NCBI RefSeq assembly: GCF_904846215.1
Contig: NZ_CAJGZK010000006.1
Coordinates: 62,001-126,000 of the forward strand
DNA from: Psychrobacter glacincola
GTDB lineage: Bacteria > Pseudomonadota > Gammaproteobacteria > Pseudomonadales > Moraxellaceae
DNA: 64,000 bases
Direction of reading: 5' to 3'
Shown: piece after piece, positions 9,146 to 17,063 of the stretch
How positions within the stretch are numbered: position 1 is the stretch's first letter
Layout: each line of letters starts with the position of its first letter
Made by a program: the position numbers and the translations under genes
Notes under the pieces: model-generated
The model's database searches: none
What the model saw: the letters and a program-made list of their open reading frames with translations, nothing else
What the model was told of the DNA's origin: nothing

Positions 9146-10720
9146 ATGATAGACCAAAGCTTATTAGATGCCGTAAAGAGCTATAGCGTAAATATGACCC
9201 GCCCAATCAGCTTTGTCTTAGGTAATGGCGAGCACAGCAAGCGTGCTGAGCTTATTGATTTTTTGACTAAAATCGCTGGTACGACCGATAAGATTCATTT
9301 TGATACACAAGCTAACGATGATAGCTTACCAAGTCCAATCAGTTTTAAAGTAATCAGTCATATCGAGGGTGCGTTGACGGATACGGGTATAGTCTTTAGT
9401 GGTATTCCTGGTGGTCATGAATTTACTTCATTGATATTGGCGATTTTGCAAGCGGGTGGTCATACGTTAAAACTCGATGAAGGCATTCAAAAGCTGATTA
9501 AACGCTTTAATAAGCCACTACAGTTTCAAACTTATGTGTCGCTTTCTTGCCACAGCTGTCCAGAAGTTGTGCAAGCGCTGAACCAATTCGCGCTGCTAAA
9601 CGATGATATCAGCAATGAGATGATCGATGGTGCATTGTTCCAAGAGCAAGTCGATGCCAATAACATCCAAGGTGTTCCAGCAGTATTCTTAAACGGTAAG
9701 CCATTTGCTAATGGTCTGATTGATACAGCTAAATTGATTGAGAAGTTACAAGAGCAATTCCCTGATTTGTTAGCAGAAGCTGATGATGCTGAGCAGTTAG
9801 AGCAACAAGATGTGACGATTATTGGTGCGGGTCCTGCTGGGGTTGCTGCGGCGATTTATACCGCGCGCAAAGGTCTAAAAGTGACGATGGTTGCTGACCG
9901 TATCGGTGGGCAAGTAAAAGATACCCAAGATATTGAAAACTTAATCTCAGTACCTTTAACGACAGGTGGTGAGCTATCGGCAAACTTTGAAACGCACTTG
10001 CGCGAATATAACATCACGCTTAAAGAGCACGTCAGCGTCAAAGAGATTAGTGAAACGGCTGATGAAAACTATCGCATTCATCTAAATACCGGTGAGACCT
10101 TTGAGACGCGTAGTATTATCTTGGCGACTGGTGCGCAGTGGCGTAAGCTTGGGGTCGCTGGCGAAGAAGAAAACATCGGTAAAGGCGTGGCTTTCTGTGC
10201 GCACTGTGATGGTCCATTCTTTAAGGGTAAAGATATTGCCGTCGTCGGTGGTGGTAACTCTGGTATCGAAGCGGCATTAGATTTGGCTGGTATCGTGAAG
10301 CATGTGACCGTGCTTGAGTTTGCTAATGATTTGAAAGCGGATCAGGTATTGATTAATAAAGCCAAAGAAAAGGCAAATATCGATATCATTACCAGTGCAG
10401 CGACCCAAGAAATCAAAGCGACTGATGGTAAAGTGTCGTCCATCGTCTATCAAGATCGTGGTAGCAGCGAGAATAAAGAGCTTGATGTTGCAGGGGTGTT
10501 TGTGCAGATTGGCTTAATATCCAACAGTGATTTTGTCAAAGGCTTCATCGATTTAAACCGCTTTGGTGAGATTGAAATTGATGAGCGCTGCCGTACGGAT
10601 CGCAAAGGTATCTTTGCTTGTGGTGATGTCACGACCGTACCGTTTAAGCAGATTAACATTGCGATGGGTGAAGGTTCAAAGGCGGCATTATCAGCGTTCG
10701 AATACTTGGTTATGCAGTAA
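9146..10720 (+). CDS. ahpF: Alkyl hydroperoxide reductase subunit F
   Basis: The 524-residue flavoprotein has two N-terminal thioredoxin-like folds with a CHSCP redox site (C135, C138). A thioredoxin-reductase-like FAD/NAD(P)H domain follows, containing GAGPAG (about residue 229), the second redox pair CAHC (C351, C354) and GGGNSG. Length and domain order match AhpF, which passes NADH electrons to AhpC. Start ATG 9146 follows AAGGAACA. It is separated from ahpC by about 930 bp and an opposite-strand gene, so it is transcribed from its own promoter. Confidence 0.95.
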   Translation: MIDQSLLDAVKSYSVNMTRPISFVLGNGEHSKRAELIDFLTKIAGTTDKIHFDTQANDDSLPSPISFKVISHIEGALTDTGIVFSGIPGGHEFTSLILAILQAGGHTLKLDEGIQKLIKRFNKPLQFQTYVSLSCHSCPEVVQALNQFALLNDDISNEMIDGALFQEQVDANNIQGVPAVFLNGKPFANGLIDTAKLIEKLQEQFPDLLAEADDAEQLEQQDVTIIGAGPAGVAAAIYTARKGLKVTMVADRIGGQVKDTQDIENLISVPLTTGGELSANFETHLREYNITLKEHVSVKEISETADENYRIHLNTGETFETRSIILATGAQWRKLGVAGEEENIGKGVAFCAHCDGPFFKGKDIAVVGGGNSGIEAALDLAGIVKHVTVLEFANDLKADQVLINKAKEKANIDIITSAATQEIKATDGKVSSIVYQDRGSSENKELDVAGVFVQIGLISNSDFVKGFIDLNRFGEIEIDERCRTDRKGIFACGDVTTVPFKQINIAMGEGSKAALSAFEYLVMQ

Positions 10721-10745
10721 GTCAGTCTTTAATATCTTCTAAAAT

Positions 10746-10783
10746 AAAAAGCTCCGATATCCTAATAGGTATCGGAGCTTTGT
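10746..10783. terminator. Rho-independent terminator between ahpF and the GST gene
   Basis: The stem is AAAGCTCCGATA / TATCGGAGCTTT. The T-run is better on the - strand (stem followed by TTTTTATTTT when read leftward), so it mainly ends the GST transcript and may also end ahpF. Confidence 0.8.
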
Positions 10784-10806
10784 TACTTATAGACGTTAAG
10801 TAAATG

Positions 10807-11546
10807 TTATTTAGCTAATATCCCTTCTACAAATAGTATTTCACCTGCCTCATCTTCTTCAATGATGCGAGTTTCTTTAAGTGCTGCTTTTTGCCATGCT
10901 TGGACATGGGGATTGTTTAGAATAGTCTGACAATATTGTTCAGTAAGCGGTGTTAATATGATTCCTGAAGCCTTGACGTAGGTTTGTAGCCGTAAAACAA
11001 CAGGAGCAAAAAACGCATCAGCGGCAGTAAAATGACCAAACAAATAGCTATCTGATGATCTGTTTGTTAAACACTCTGCAAAGATATGCTCAATACGGGC
11101 AATATCGGCTAAGCAAGCGGCACTCGGACGTATTTTAGCAGTCGCTCTGATGTTCATCGGCATGTCACTACGGATACCCATTAGCCCTGAGTGCATCTCA
11201 GCGATGATGCTTTGACAATAAGCGCTATTTATTCTGTTGCTAGTATCGCTCTCAGTATTAGACTTACTCAATCCTGTCCAAATATCTAAGTCTGTCAGAT
11301 AATCATTGGCATGAATGGCAATCGCTAACGTATCCCATATCGTAACTTTTTCATCACCTTGACCATAGACCAAAACCGGCACTTTTCCTGTTGGCGCATG
11401 TTCATTGAGAATGGGTGTCGCTGATGGATGAAACAGCTCAATCAGTTGCTCATCGAAGTCAATATTGAATGCCTTGAGTAGTAGCCAAGCTCGCAGTGAC
11501 CATGATGAATAGTTTTTATTACCGATAATAAGTAGCGGTTTTGCAT
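10807..11546 (-). pseudogene. Glutathione S-transferase family, apparent 1-nt frameshift at codon 2-3
   Basis: The long frame from 10807 reads upstream into a typical GST thioredoxin-fold N-terminus (LLIIGNKNYSSWSLR, then GKVPVLV), but this frame has no ATG, GTG or TTG before a stop near 11570. An ATG at 11546 (or 11549) with AGGA upstream lies one frame away. Adding one A to the CAAAACC run at 11539-11542 would join it as MQKPLLIIG. Either the gene is broken by a deletion in a homopolymer, or it is a sequence error, or it starts at a non-standard codon. The C-terminal helical domain is otherwise intact (stop at 10807), which argues for a recent event or an error. Confidence 0.72.
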
Positions 11547-11631
11547 CATAAAATCCTATTAGGTCATATTAAGTAGCGTTTTATTATATTCTCAATATTA
11601 GAGATCAACCAGTCTATAGTTCAGTAATTTC

Positions 11632-11665
11632 AAAAAAATGCCCATCCTAAATTTGGACGGGCATA
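11632..11665 (-). terminator. Rho-independent terminator for the DUF442 transcript
   Basis: Read on the - strand, GCCCGTCC and GGATGGGC form a stem with one G-T pair, followed by a run of seven T. It lies downstream of the DUF442 gene and the small ORF at 11694-11777. Confidence 0.85.
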
Positions 11666-11693
11666 GCTTATAGCTTCGTTGAGGCTTACTTAC

Positions 11694-11777
11694 TCAATGC
11701 TTACTTCTAATAAGAAAAATAATGGGCAGCGCAACCCCATACATCAGTACGTCATATACGGCAGCGAGTAGGGCCAT
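11694..11777 (-). CDS. Putative 27-residue membrane miniprotein
   Basis: A short frame (start MALLAAVYDVL, end LIRSKH) encodes one hydrophobic helix followed by a basic tail, which fits a small inner-membrane protein. It sits between the DUF442 gene and its terminator, so it would be transcribed. There is no clear Shine-Dalgarno site, and the frame is open about 20 codons further upstream without an ATG, so it could instead be the remnant of a longer gene. I do not recognise it. Confidence 0.25.
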   Translation of the reverse strand: MALLAAVYDVLMYGVALPIIFLIRSKH

Positions 11778-11851
11778 GATCTGCAATGTACTGACGCCTA
11801 TATATTTATAGGGGCTTCTTGGTTTATGGCTTTACGTTATTGATTATGATA

Positions 11852-12184
11852 TCAGTCGTCTAACAAGTCCATGCGCTTGGCTGCTTCGTAGATACCGGTT
11901 GAGCGATTACCCGTACGGCAGAATATCAGCATTGGCTGCTCGGCTTGATTAAAAAAGTCAGCAAACTCTTCAACGTGAGTTTGATTAAGCTCACTGCCAG
12001 CAAAAGACACTTCTTTGTAAGCAAGTCCTGCTTTTTCAGCGGCAGCAGCAATCTCAGCACTGGTTGGCTGGTTCGGCTCTTCACCATCTGGACGATTATT
12101 AATAATGGTTTTAAAGCCATTTTCTGCAATCATCGGTACTTGGTCAGGGGTGATTTGTCCGGTAATACTCACTTGATGGCTCAT
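11852..12184 (-). CDS. DUF442 / TIGR01244 sulfurtransferase-like protein (Blh N-domain type)
   Basis: The 110-residue protein has the family start ITGQITPDQV, then NNRPDGEEP, and the phosphatase-type loop CRTGNRS near residues 89-95 with catalytic Cys and Arg. In BigR operons this domain is fused to a persulfide dioxygenase (Blh); here it stands alone while a separate dioxygenase lies at 15407. It probably handles persulfide sulfur in the cytosol. ATG 12184 is preceded by AAGGAG. It is followed by a - strand terminator at 11632-11665. Confidence 0.88.
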   Translation of the reverse strand: MSHQVSITGQITPDQVPMIAENGFKTIINNRPDGEEPNQPTSAEIAAAAEKAGLAYKEVSFAGSELNQTHVEEFADFFNQAEQPMLIFCRTGNRSTGIYEAAKRMDLLDD

Positions 12185-12321
12185 AAGAGCTCCTTGTATT
12201 TTTTATATTAAAATTAAATGGATAGTACGAGAATACAAAGCCTAAGGGCAATGGATAACTTTCTAAAGATAAAGTATGTAAGCTTTATTGCGTTTTTATA
12301 TCAATGCTTTTATATCAATGC

Positions 12322-12648
12322 TTATAGCAGCCCTTGCATCAATGCGCTTTGATACAGTAGTTTGGCGCGCGCGCCTGTACCACAGAACATCAATATGGGT
12401 TTGGGCATCGTACGATAAAAAGCAGCAAACTGCTCGACAGTTGCCCTACTTAAGCGTTCATCATCAAATGGCAAATGATGATAGGTCAAATTGGCTTTGG
12501 CAGTTGCATGTGCCAAATCACAGCTATTGGGCTGGGTTTCTGTCTCGGCATCAGGACGAATATTGAGCACAGAACAATACCCAAGCTCTGCAATTTTGAT
12601 ACATTGGCTTGGATAAATTTGCTTATAAATGGTTAAGTCATCGGTCAT
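12322..12648 (-). CDS. Second DUF442-type protein, divergent paralogue
   Basis: The 108-residue product matches the DUF442 layout (NIRPDAETE, then MFCGTGARAK) but is clearly diverged from its neighbour at 11852. The active-site loop keeps Cys and Arg (CGTGAR), but the following Ser is Ala. I used the ATG at 12648; a TTG at 12660 in the same frame is possible, and neither has a strong ribosome binding site. It lies upstream of the first DUF442 gene on the same strand, 137 bp away. A role in persulfide metabolism is inferred from family and context. Confidence 0.78.
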   Translation of the reverse strand: MTDDLTIYKQIYPSQCIKIAELGYCSVLNIRPDAETETQPNSCDLAHATAKANLTYHHLPFDDERLSRATVEQFAAFYRTMPKPILMFCGTGARAKLLYQSALMQGLL

Positions 12649-12827
12649 AAGTAATATCAATAAAAGTTATAAAAAAGAGTAGAGATTATAATTCGTTTAA
12701 AAAAAACTGCGGGCTGGTATTTGTTCTCTACTGGCCCTAATAATTTAGCATAACACAGCTTTTATCATATCTATATGTTATAGATAGCCAATAATTATTC
12801 TTGGCCTAATAAATAGCACAAATGACG

Positions 12828-14540
12828 TTAATGAGTGGTTTTTAAGTCATTAACCGCATCCATAGTGCTTAAATAAACGCGCCCTGATAAATCAGTAATC
12901 ACTGGTGTGTGCTCAATGATATCCATCACAGGTCCTTTGATAAAGCTAAAGCTCAAATGCTTGTTTTGATTCAAAAGCTCTTTGTTTAAGCTGATTAGCA
13001 TCTCTTGTCCGGTCAAATCTATATGATTGACCGCTGACATGATAAGAATAATCTCGCTTGCCTCTGGATATTGACGCGTGGCTTGTACCACGTGGCGATG
13101 TACCGATTCACTGTTGCCAAAAAACACACTCTCATCAACGCGCAGCATCAACAGATTATGAAAGGTCACGACATCATGACGATTGATATTACGAAAATGC
13201 CCCGTACCTGCTAGCTGACCAACGATAGCAACATGCGGTTTGCTTGACTGCCAAATTAGGCTAGCAAACGACACCATAAGTCCAATCACCAGTCCTGTAT
13301 TTAATCCAAATATCAGCACACCGGCAAAAGCGGCGATAAAGCTCGCTGCATCTAAGCGGTCACGGTGCCATGCCGACTTCAACGTCGCTATGTCAATAAG
13401 ACTGATGATGACAGCCATGATCGTTGCGCCCAAAATCGCATAGGGCAGTGGAGCGAGCATATAGCCAAATGCTATCAAGGCGGCAATCATAACAAGCACT
13501 GTAACCAAGCTCGATAAAGGTGTTTTGGCGCCTGAGTCAACGTTGATGGCGGTACGAGAAAACCCGCCAGCGATGGGGAAGCTTTGAAAAAAGCTGCCAG
13601 CTACATTAGCAAGTCCAAGCCCAGTAAGCTCGCGATTGGCATCAAATACCTCACCACGCAAACGCGCATAAGTACTAGCAACAGAGCTGCTCGATACAAA
13701 GGCAATCAGCGCCATCAGTCCAGCCGTCGGTAATAGGTTGAGCGCTTCATCAAAGTCTGGCAGATACGGCGCTGTAAAGCTTGGCAGTCCTTGCGGTACA
13801 CTACCAATAGTGGCCACACCCCTTGTCGTCCAATGCAAAATAGTACTCAAAACGATGGCAATAGTGAGCAGAATCAGTGGAAATAGGCGCTCTGCCCATT
13901 TGGCATAGGATGGGGACAGCCAAGAGCGCCAAACCCATTGCTTACCATAACGATTCAGCACCATGAGTATAAAGGCGCTCATGCCAATCACTAACGTCAA
14001 CGGATGCAGCTGACTGGCATACATTTTCATACTCGATAGATAACCAATTAAGCCATCGCCTGAAATAGGTATACCAGTCAAATACTTAAGCTGGCTTATA
14101 AAGATAAGCACAGCGGCACCACTGATAAATCCAGCAGAGACGCCGCGGCTAATAAACTGCATAATCCAGCCCAGCTTTAGCTGTCCTGCCAGCCATAAAA
14201 TAGCGCCCATCATCAACGCCAGCAAAGCTGCCATCAATACATACTGCTCAGCGCCTTTATCCGCATAAGGATGCAGCGCACTTGCAGTCATAATGGCGGT
14301 CACAGCAGCAGGTCCAACAGCCTGTACATTACTAGAGCCTAGCCACGCATACATCGCCACAGGCACGATAGCAGCGTATAAGCCATACACTGGCGGCAGT
14401 CCTGCCAATACCGCGTAGCCCAAGCTTTGCGGAATAACGAGCACACCAACCACTATCCCTGCAATCATGTCGGCTGGCAAGGCAGATAACTGGTATTGAC
14501 GTAACCAAACCGGAATCAGTCGAGTAGCGATAGAGGGCAT
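12828..14540 (-). CDS. SulP family anion transporter (SLC26-like) with STAS domain
   Basis: The 570-residue protein has about ten or more hydrophobic segments, the SulP opening GVLVIPQSLGYAVLAGLPPVYGLY, a conserved AVTAIM region, and a C-terminal STAS domain (about residues 430-570). SulP proteins carry sulfate, bicarbonate or other anions; the genomic setting among persulfide genes favours sulfate or sulfite, but this is inference. I chose ATG 14540 over an upstream TTG at 14579 because AGGACTG lies 10 nt before it. That site and the A of the ATG are the end of a dispersed repeat (14541-14683), so the leader of this gene is repeat-derived. Confidence 0.88.
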   Translation of the reverse strand: MPSIATRLIPVWLRQYQLSALPADMIAGIVVGVLVIPQSLGYAVLAGLPPVYGLYAAIVPVAMYAWLGSSNVQAVGPAAVTAIMTASALHPYADKGAEQYVLMAALLALMMGAILWLAGQLKLGWIMQFISRGVSAGFISGAAVLIFISQLKYLTGIPISGDGLIGYLSSMKMYASQLHPLTLVIGMSAFILMVLNRYGKQWVWRSWLSPSYAKWAERLFPLILLTIAIVLSTILHWTTRGVATIGSVPQGLPSFTAPYLPDFDEALNLLPTAGLMALIAFVSSSSVASTYARLRGEVFDANRELTGLGLANVAGSFFQSFPIAGGFSRTAINVDSGAKTPLSSLVTVLVMIAALIAFGYMLAPLPYAILGATIMAVIISLIDIATLKSAWHRDRLDAASFIAAFAGVLIFGLNTGLVIGLMVSFASLIWQSSKPHVAIVGQLAGTGHFRNINRHDVVTFHNLLMLRVDESVFFGNSESVHRHVVQATRQYPEASEIILIMSAVNHIDLTGQEMLISLNKELLNQNKHLSFSFIKGPVMDIIEHTPVITDLSGRVYLSTMDAVNDLKTTH

Positions 14541-14683
14541 ATACGCAGTCCTAAATAAAAAAAATACAAATGTTATCAATCACTGCTGGGGTTAATTTTT
14601 CTTGCTTGCTGTAGCTAGCCGACAGAGGCTGCGACTAATTAACCCCAGTATTGCTGTACTCTTTTAAAAGTGGATCAACTATA
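14541..14683 (-). repeat. Dispersed hairpin element copy 2 (subfamily B), forms the sulP leader
   Basis: On the - strand it starts TATAGTTGATCC and contains GCAGCCTCTGTCGGCTAGC and CAGCAAGCAAG between arms ACTGGGGTTAATT and AATTAACCCCAG. It ends TATTTAGGACTGCGTATA. The last A is the first base of the SulP ATG at 14540, and AGGA is the likely ribosome binding site. Confidence 0.85.
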
Positions 14684-14752
14684 GCAGTACGTCCTCACAA
14701 TAAAAAATGTTCATAAAAACTAGAATCTAGTCAACAAGGCGTAGCCAACCCG

Positions 14753-15163
14753 CTATGCCTTAGCAGGAGCACAAAAACGCTGATACAACAGCTCTAGTAC
14801 GGCTAACGCATCATCACTAGCGATACTGTAATAAATTTGCTTGCCTTCACGGCGTGTGGTCACCAGCTCATCTTTACGCAAAATACCAAGCTGCTGCGAT
14901 AAGCTTGGCTGACCAACGCCAACTAAGCTTTCAAGCTCGCTGACGCAGTACTCTCCTTGGGTCAACTGACACAGAAGTAACAGGCGATTAGGATGCGATA
15001 ATGACTTGAGCAGTTGGCTGGCTTGCATCGATGCTTGTTGCATTTTTTCAGCAAGGTCTTTTGGCGTAAAGCCATCATTGCTGTCACTATTGGTATCAAA
15101 TGTGCTCAATGCTGAAGTAGAGGTAATCAGAGCGAACTCCTTAGACAAGATATGAAGAAACAA
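14753..15163 (-). CDS. ArsR-family persulfide-responsive regulator (BigR/SqrR/YgaV-like)
   Basis: The 136-residue winged-helix repressor has the ArsR core SHPNRLLLLCQLTQGEYC...GVGQPSLSQQLGILR. C65 (LLLLCQL) and C131 (YQRFC) are 66 residues apart, the same spacing as the redox pair of BigR and SqrR, which form polysulfide bridges; no metal-binding ArsR motif is seen. The start is unclear: 15163 is a TTG without a ribosome site, while a strong AAGGAG at 15137-15142 is followed by in-frame CTG (15130) and ATT (15127), but no ATG. It probably represses the divergent persulfide dioxygenase gene through the dyads at 15237-15294. Confidence 0.87.
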   Translation of the reverse strand: MFLHILSKEFALITSTSALSTFDTNSDSNDGFTPKDLAEKMQQASMQASQLLKSLSHPNRLLLLCQLTQGEYCVSELESLVGVGQPSLSQQLGILRKDELVTTRREGKQIYYSIASDDALAVLELLYQRFCAPAKA

Positions 15164-15236
15164 GATATAAAGGATAAGATAAATAGAAAGTTTATAGATA
15201 AGCGTATAGGGTTAATTATCAGTGATATTGTGATAT

Positions 15237-15294
15237 ATAGCAATTTATCATTATTTACATTATATAAATTTATATATTACAAAATAATTGCTAT
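15237..15294. promoter_or_regulatory. Nested inverted repeats, candidate BigR-type operator
   Basis: A perfect 16-bp palindrome TATATAAATTTATATA (15261-15276) lies inside a wider perfect inverted repeat ATAGCAATT (15237-15245) / AATTGCTAT (15286-15294). The centres differ by 3 bp. It sits between the divergent ArsR-type regulator and the persulfide dioxygenase gene, where BigR-like repressors bind AT-rich palindromes. No binding is shown by the sequence alone. Confidence 0.55.
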
Positions 15295-15406
15295 ATTGAT
15301 ATTCATAGCCAATTAATCAACTTATCTTAATTACGATAGATACCGCCCTATTATACGTAACAATTTATCGAAAATTAGAACATCCCTGGAAAAGTGGAGA
15401 GTAGCC

Positions 15407-16279
15407 ATGCAAGTTCATTCATTCTTACATAGCGATACAGAAACCTATACTCATGTGCTTGCCGACGTTGAACAGCAAGTGTGTGCGATTATTGATCCCG
15501 TATTGGATTTTGATGCCAAGTCAGGACGTACTAGCACGACGAGCGTCGATGAGGTGGTTAAATTTGTCAAAGAACATGGATGGGAGCTGATCTATATCAT
15601 CGAAACCCATGCACATGCTGATCATATATCGGCAGCTATTCATGTCAAAGAGACACTTGGCGGGCAGTTAGTCATCGGTCAGCACATCACTGAAGTACAA
15701 AAAATATTTAAGCAGATTTTTAACTTTGATAGCAGTTTTCGCACCGATGCCAGTCAGTTTGATGTTTTGACCGATGATGGCGATACTTTAGCGCTTGGTG
15801 CCATTACGATTACCGCTATGTATGTCCCCGGTCATACGCGTGCTGACATGGCTTATCTTGTCACTGACGATGAAAAAACCCTGATGTTTGTCGGTGATAC
15901 TTTGTTTGCCCCTGATGTGGGTACGGCGCGCTGTGATTTTCCAGGCGGAGATGCCAAAACTCTATATCAGTCGATTACAAAACTGCTCGAATTGCCAGAC
16001 GATACCATGATGTACCTGTGTCATGATTATCCAAGTAAAGGTCGCAAACATTGCCCAACCACGACGGTTGCCGCGCAGAAATTAGGCAATATCCATGTAA
16101 AAGATGGTATTAATGAAGCTGAGTTTGTAGAGATGCGTGAGCGCCGTGATGCCAATCTTGAGATGCCAAGGCTTATTATTCCAGCAGTACAAGTCAATAT
16201 CGATGCCGGTCATTTCCCGAAACCTGAGGACAATGGTACACGTTATCTAAAAGTACCTATCAATATCCTTGGAGAGTAA
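15407..16279 (+). CDS. Persulfide dioxygenase-type metallo-beta-lactamase fold protein
   Basis: The 290-residue protein has THAHADH (about residue 67), GHTRADMAY and VGDTLFAPDVGTARCDFPGG, the iron-ligand and substrate motifs of ETHE1/PDO persulfide dioxygenases. A late CHDY gives the last metal His. It would oxidise glutathione persulfide to sulfite in the cytosol. It is divergent from the ArsR-type persulfide sensor, which fits direct repression relieved by sulfide stress. Thioredoxin 2 follows 96 bp downstream. There is no fused rhodanese or DUF442 domain, so sulfur transfer is left to separate proteins. Confidence 0.9.
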   Translation: MQVHSFLHSDTETYTHVLADVEQQVCAIIDPVLDFDAKSGRTSTTSVDEVVKFVKEHGWELIYIIETHAHADHISAAIHVKETLGGQLVIGQHITEVQKIFKQIFNFDSSFRTDASQFDVLTDDGDTLALGAITITAMYVPGHTRADMAYLVTDDEKTLMFVGDTLFAPDVGTARCDFPGGDAKTLYQSITKLLELPDDTMMYLCHDYPSKGRKHCPTTTVAAQKLGNIHVKDGINEAEFVEMRERRDANLEMPRLIIPAVQVNIDAGHFPKPEDNGTRYLKVPINILGE

Positions 16280-16374
16280 CTGTATGGAGACAAGATTGTG
16301 GTATATTTACTAGAAGCGGCTGAGCCGTGCAAATAAAAGTAAAAGAGCAAAAATACTAAAGTAGGAGATATAAA

Positions 16375-16809
16375 ATGAGTGAGCCAAACTCTCACGTGGT
16401 ATGTCCACATTGCCAAGCGACCAATCGCGTACCAGCGACCAAATTAACGGCAGCCGCAAAATGCGGTAAATGTGCTCAGCAGTTATTCACCGCTATTCCT
16501 CATGAGCTGAACGGGCAAACCGTTAATAAAGTCATCCAAAAAAATCAAGTGCTGACCATCGTTGATTTTTGGGCCAGTTGGTGTCAGCCTTGTCTTATGA
16601 TGGCGCCAGAGTTTAAGACAGCTGCCAGCCAGTTACCGCAAGTCGTGTTTGCAAAGATACAAACCGATAAATATGAGCAAGCGGCAGCACCTTATAATAT
16701 TCGCAGCTTACCTACAATGGTGGCATTTAAAAATGGTAAAGAGGTAGCGCGGCAGTCAGGTGCATTACCAAGCCACCAAATCGTACAATGGGTACAGAGC
16801 TTGAAGTAG
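16375..16809 (+). CDS. trxC: Thioredoxin 2 (TrxC-type) with zinc ribbon and WCQPC site
   Basis: The 144-residue protein has an N-terminal four-cysteine zinc ribbon (C10, C13, C30, C33) followed by a thioredoxin fold, the TrxC arrangement. The active site reads WCQPC (C70, C73) instead of the usual WCGPC; the cis-Pro region RSLPTMV is normal. It is probably a cytosolic disulfide reductase induced by oxidative or sulfide stress. It lies 96 bp after the persulfide dioxygenase on the same strand with its own AGGAG site, so co-transcription is plausible. The active-site Gly to Gln change may shift redox potential or partner choice. Confidence 0.88.
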   Translation: MSEPNSHVVCPHCQATNRVPATKLTAAAKCGKCAQQLFTAIPHELNGQTVNKVIQKNQVLTIVDFWASWCQPCLMMAPEFKTAASQLPQVVFAKIQTDKYEQAAAPYNIRSLPTMVAFKNGKEVARQSGALPSHQIVQWVQSLK

Positions 16810-16821
16810 TTATAATTGATC

Positions 16822-16949
16822 TATAGTTAAAATATCTCAAAAACGCTACAGTGCTGCTGATATAAATTTTTTGCAGCCTCTGTCTGCATAGGCACAGCAA
16901 GCAAGAAAAATGAATATCAGCAGTACTTGATGTATCGATATTACTTTTC
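16822..16949 (+). repeat. Dispersed hairpin element copy 3 (subfamily A, short)
   Basis: The ends are TATAGTTAAAAT and CCTGACTATA. The core is GCAGCCTCTGTCTGC then CACAGCAAGCAAG, with arms TGCTGATATAAATTTT and AATGAATATCAGCA. It is 128 bp, about 10 bp shorter than its A relatives by my count. Confidence 0.85.
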
Positions 16950-16997
16950 CCTGACTATACATGCTCGCTAATAAGTTTGACTTTATTGAATCCAACA

Positions 16998-17034
16998 AAA
17001 AGCCAATACGTGTATCGCGTATTGGCTTTTTTAT
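16998..17034. terminator. Bidirectional rho-independent terminator after trxC
   Basis: A perfect 13-bp stem AAAAGCCAATACG / CGTATTGGCTTTT with a 7-nt loop carries T-runs on both strands. It separates the + strand trxC and the - strand lipoprotein gene. Confidence 0.92.
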
Positions 17035-17063
17035 TCTGCTTAATAGATTAAAGCATTTTTAGT

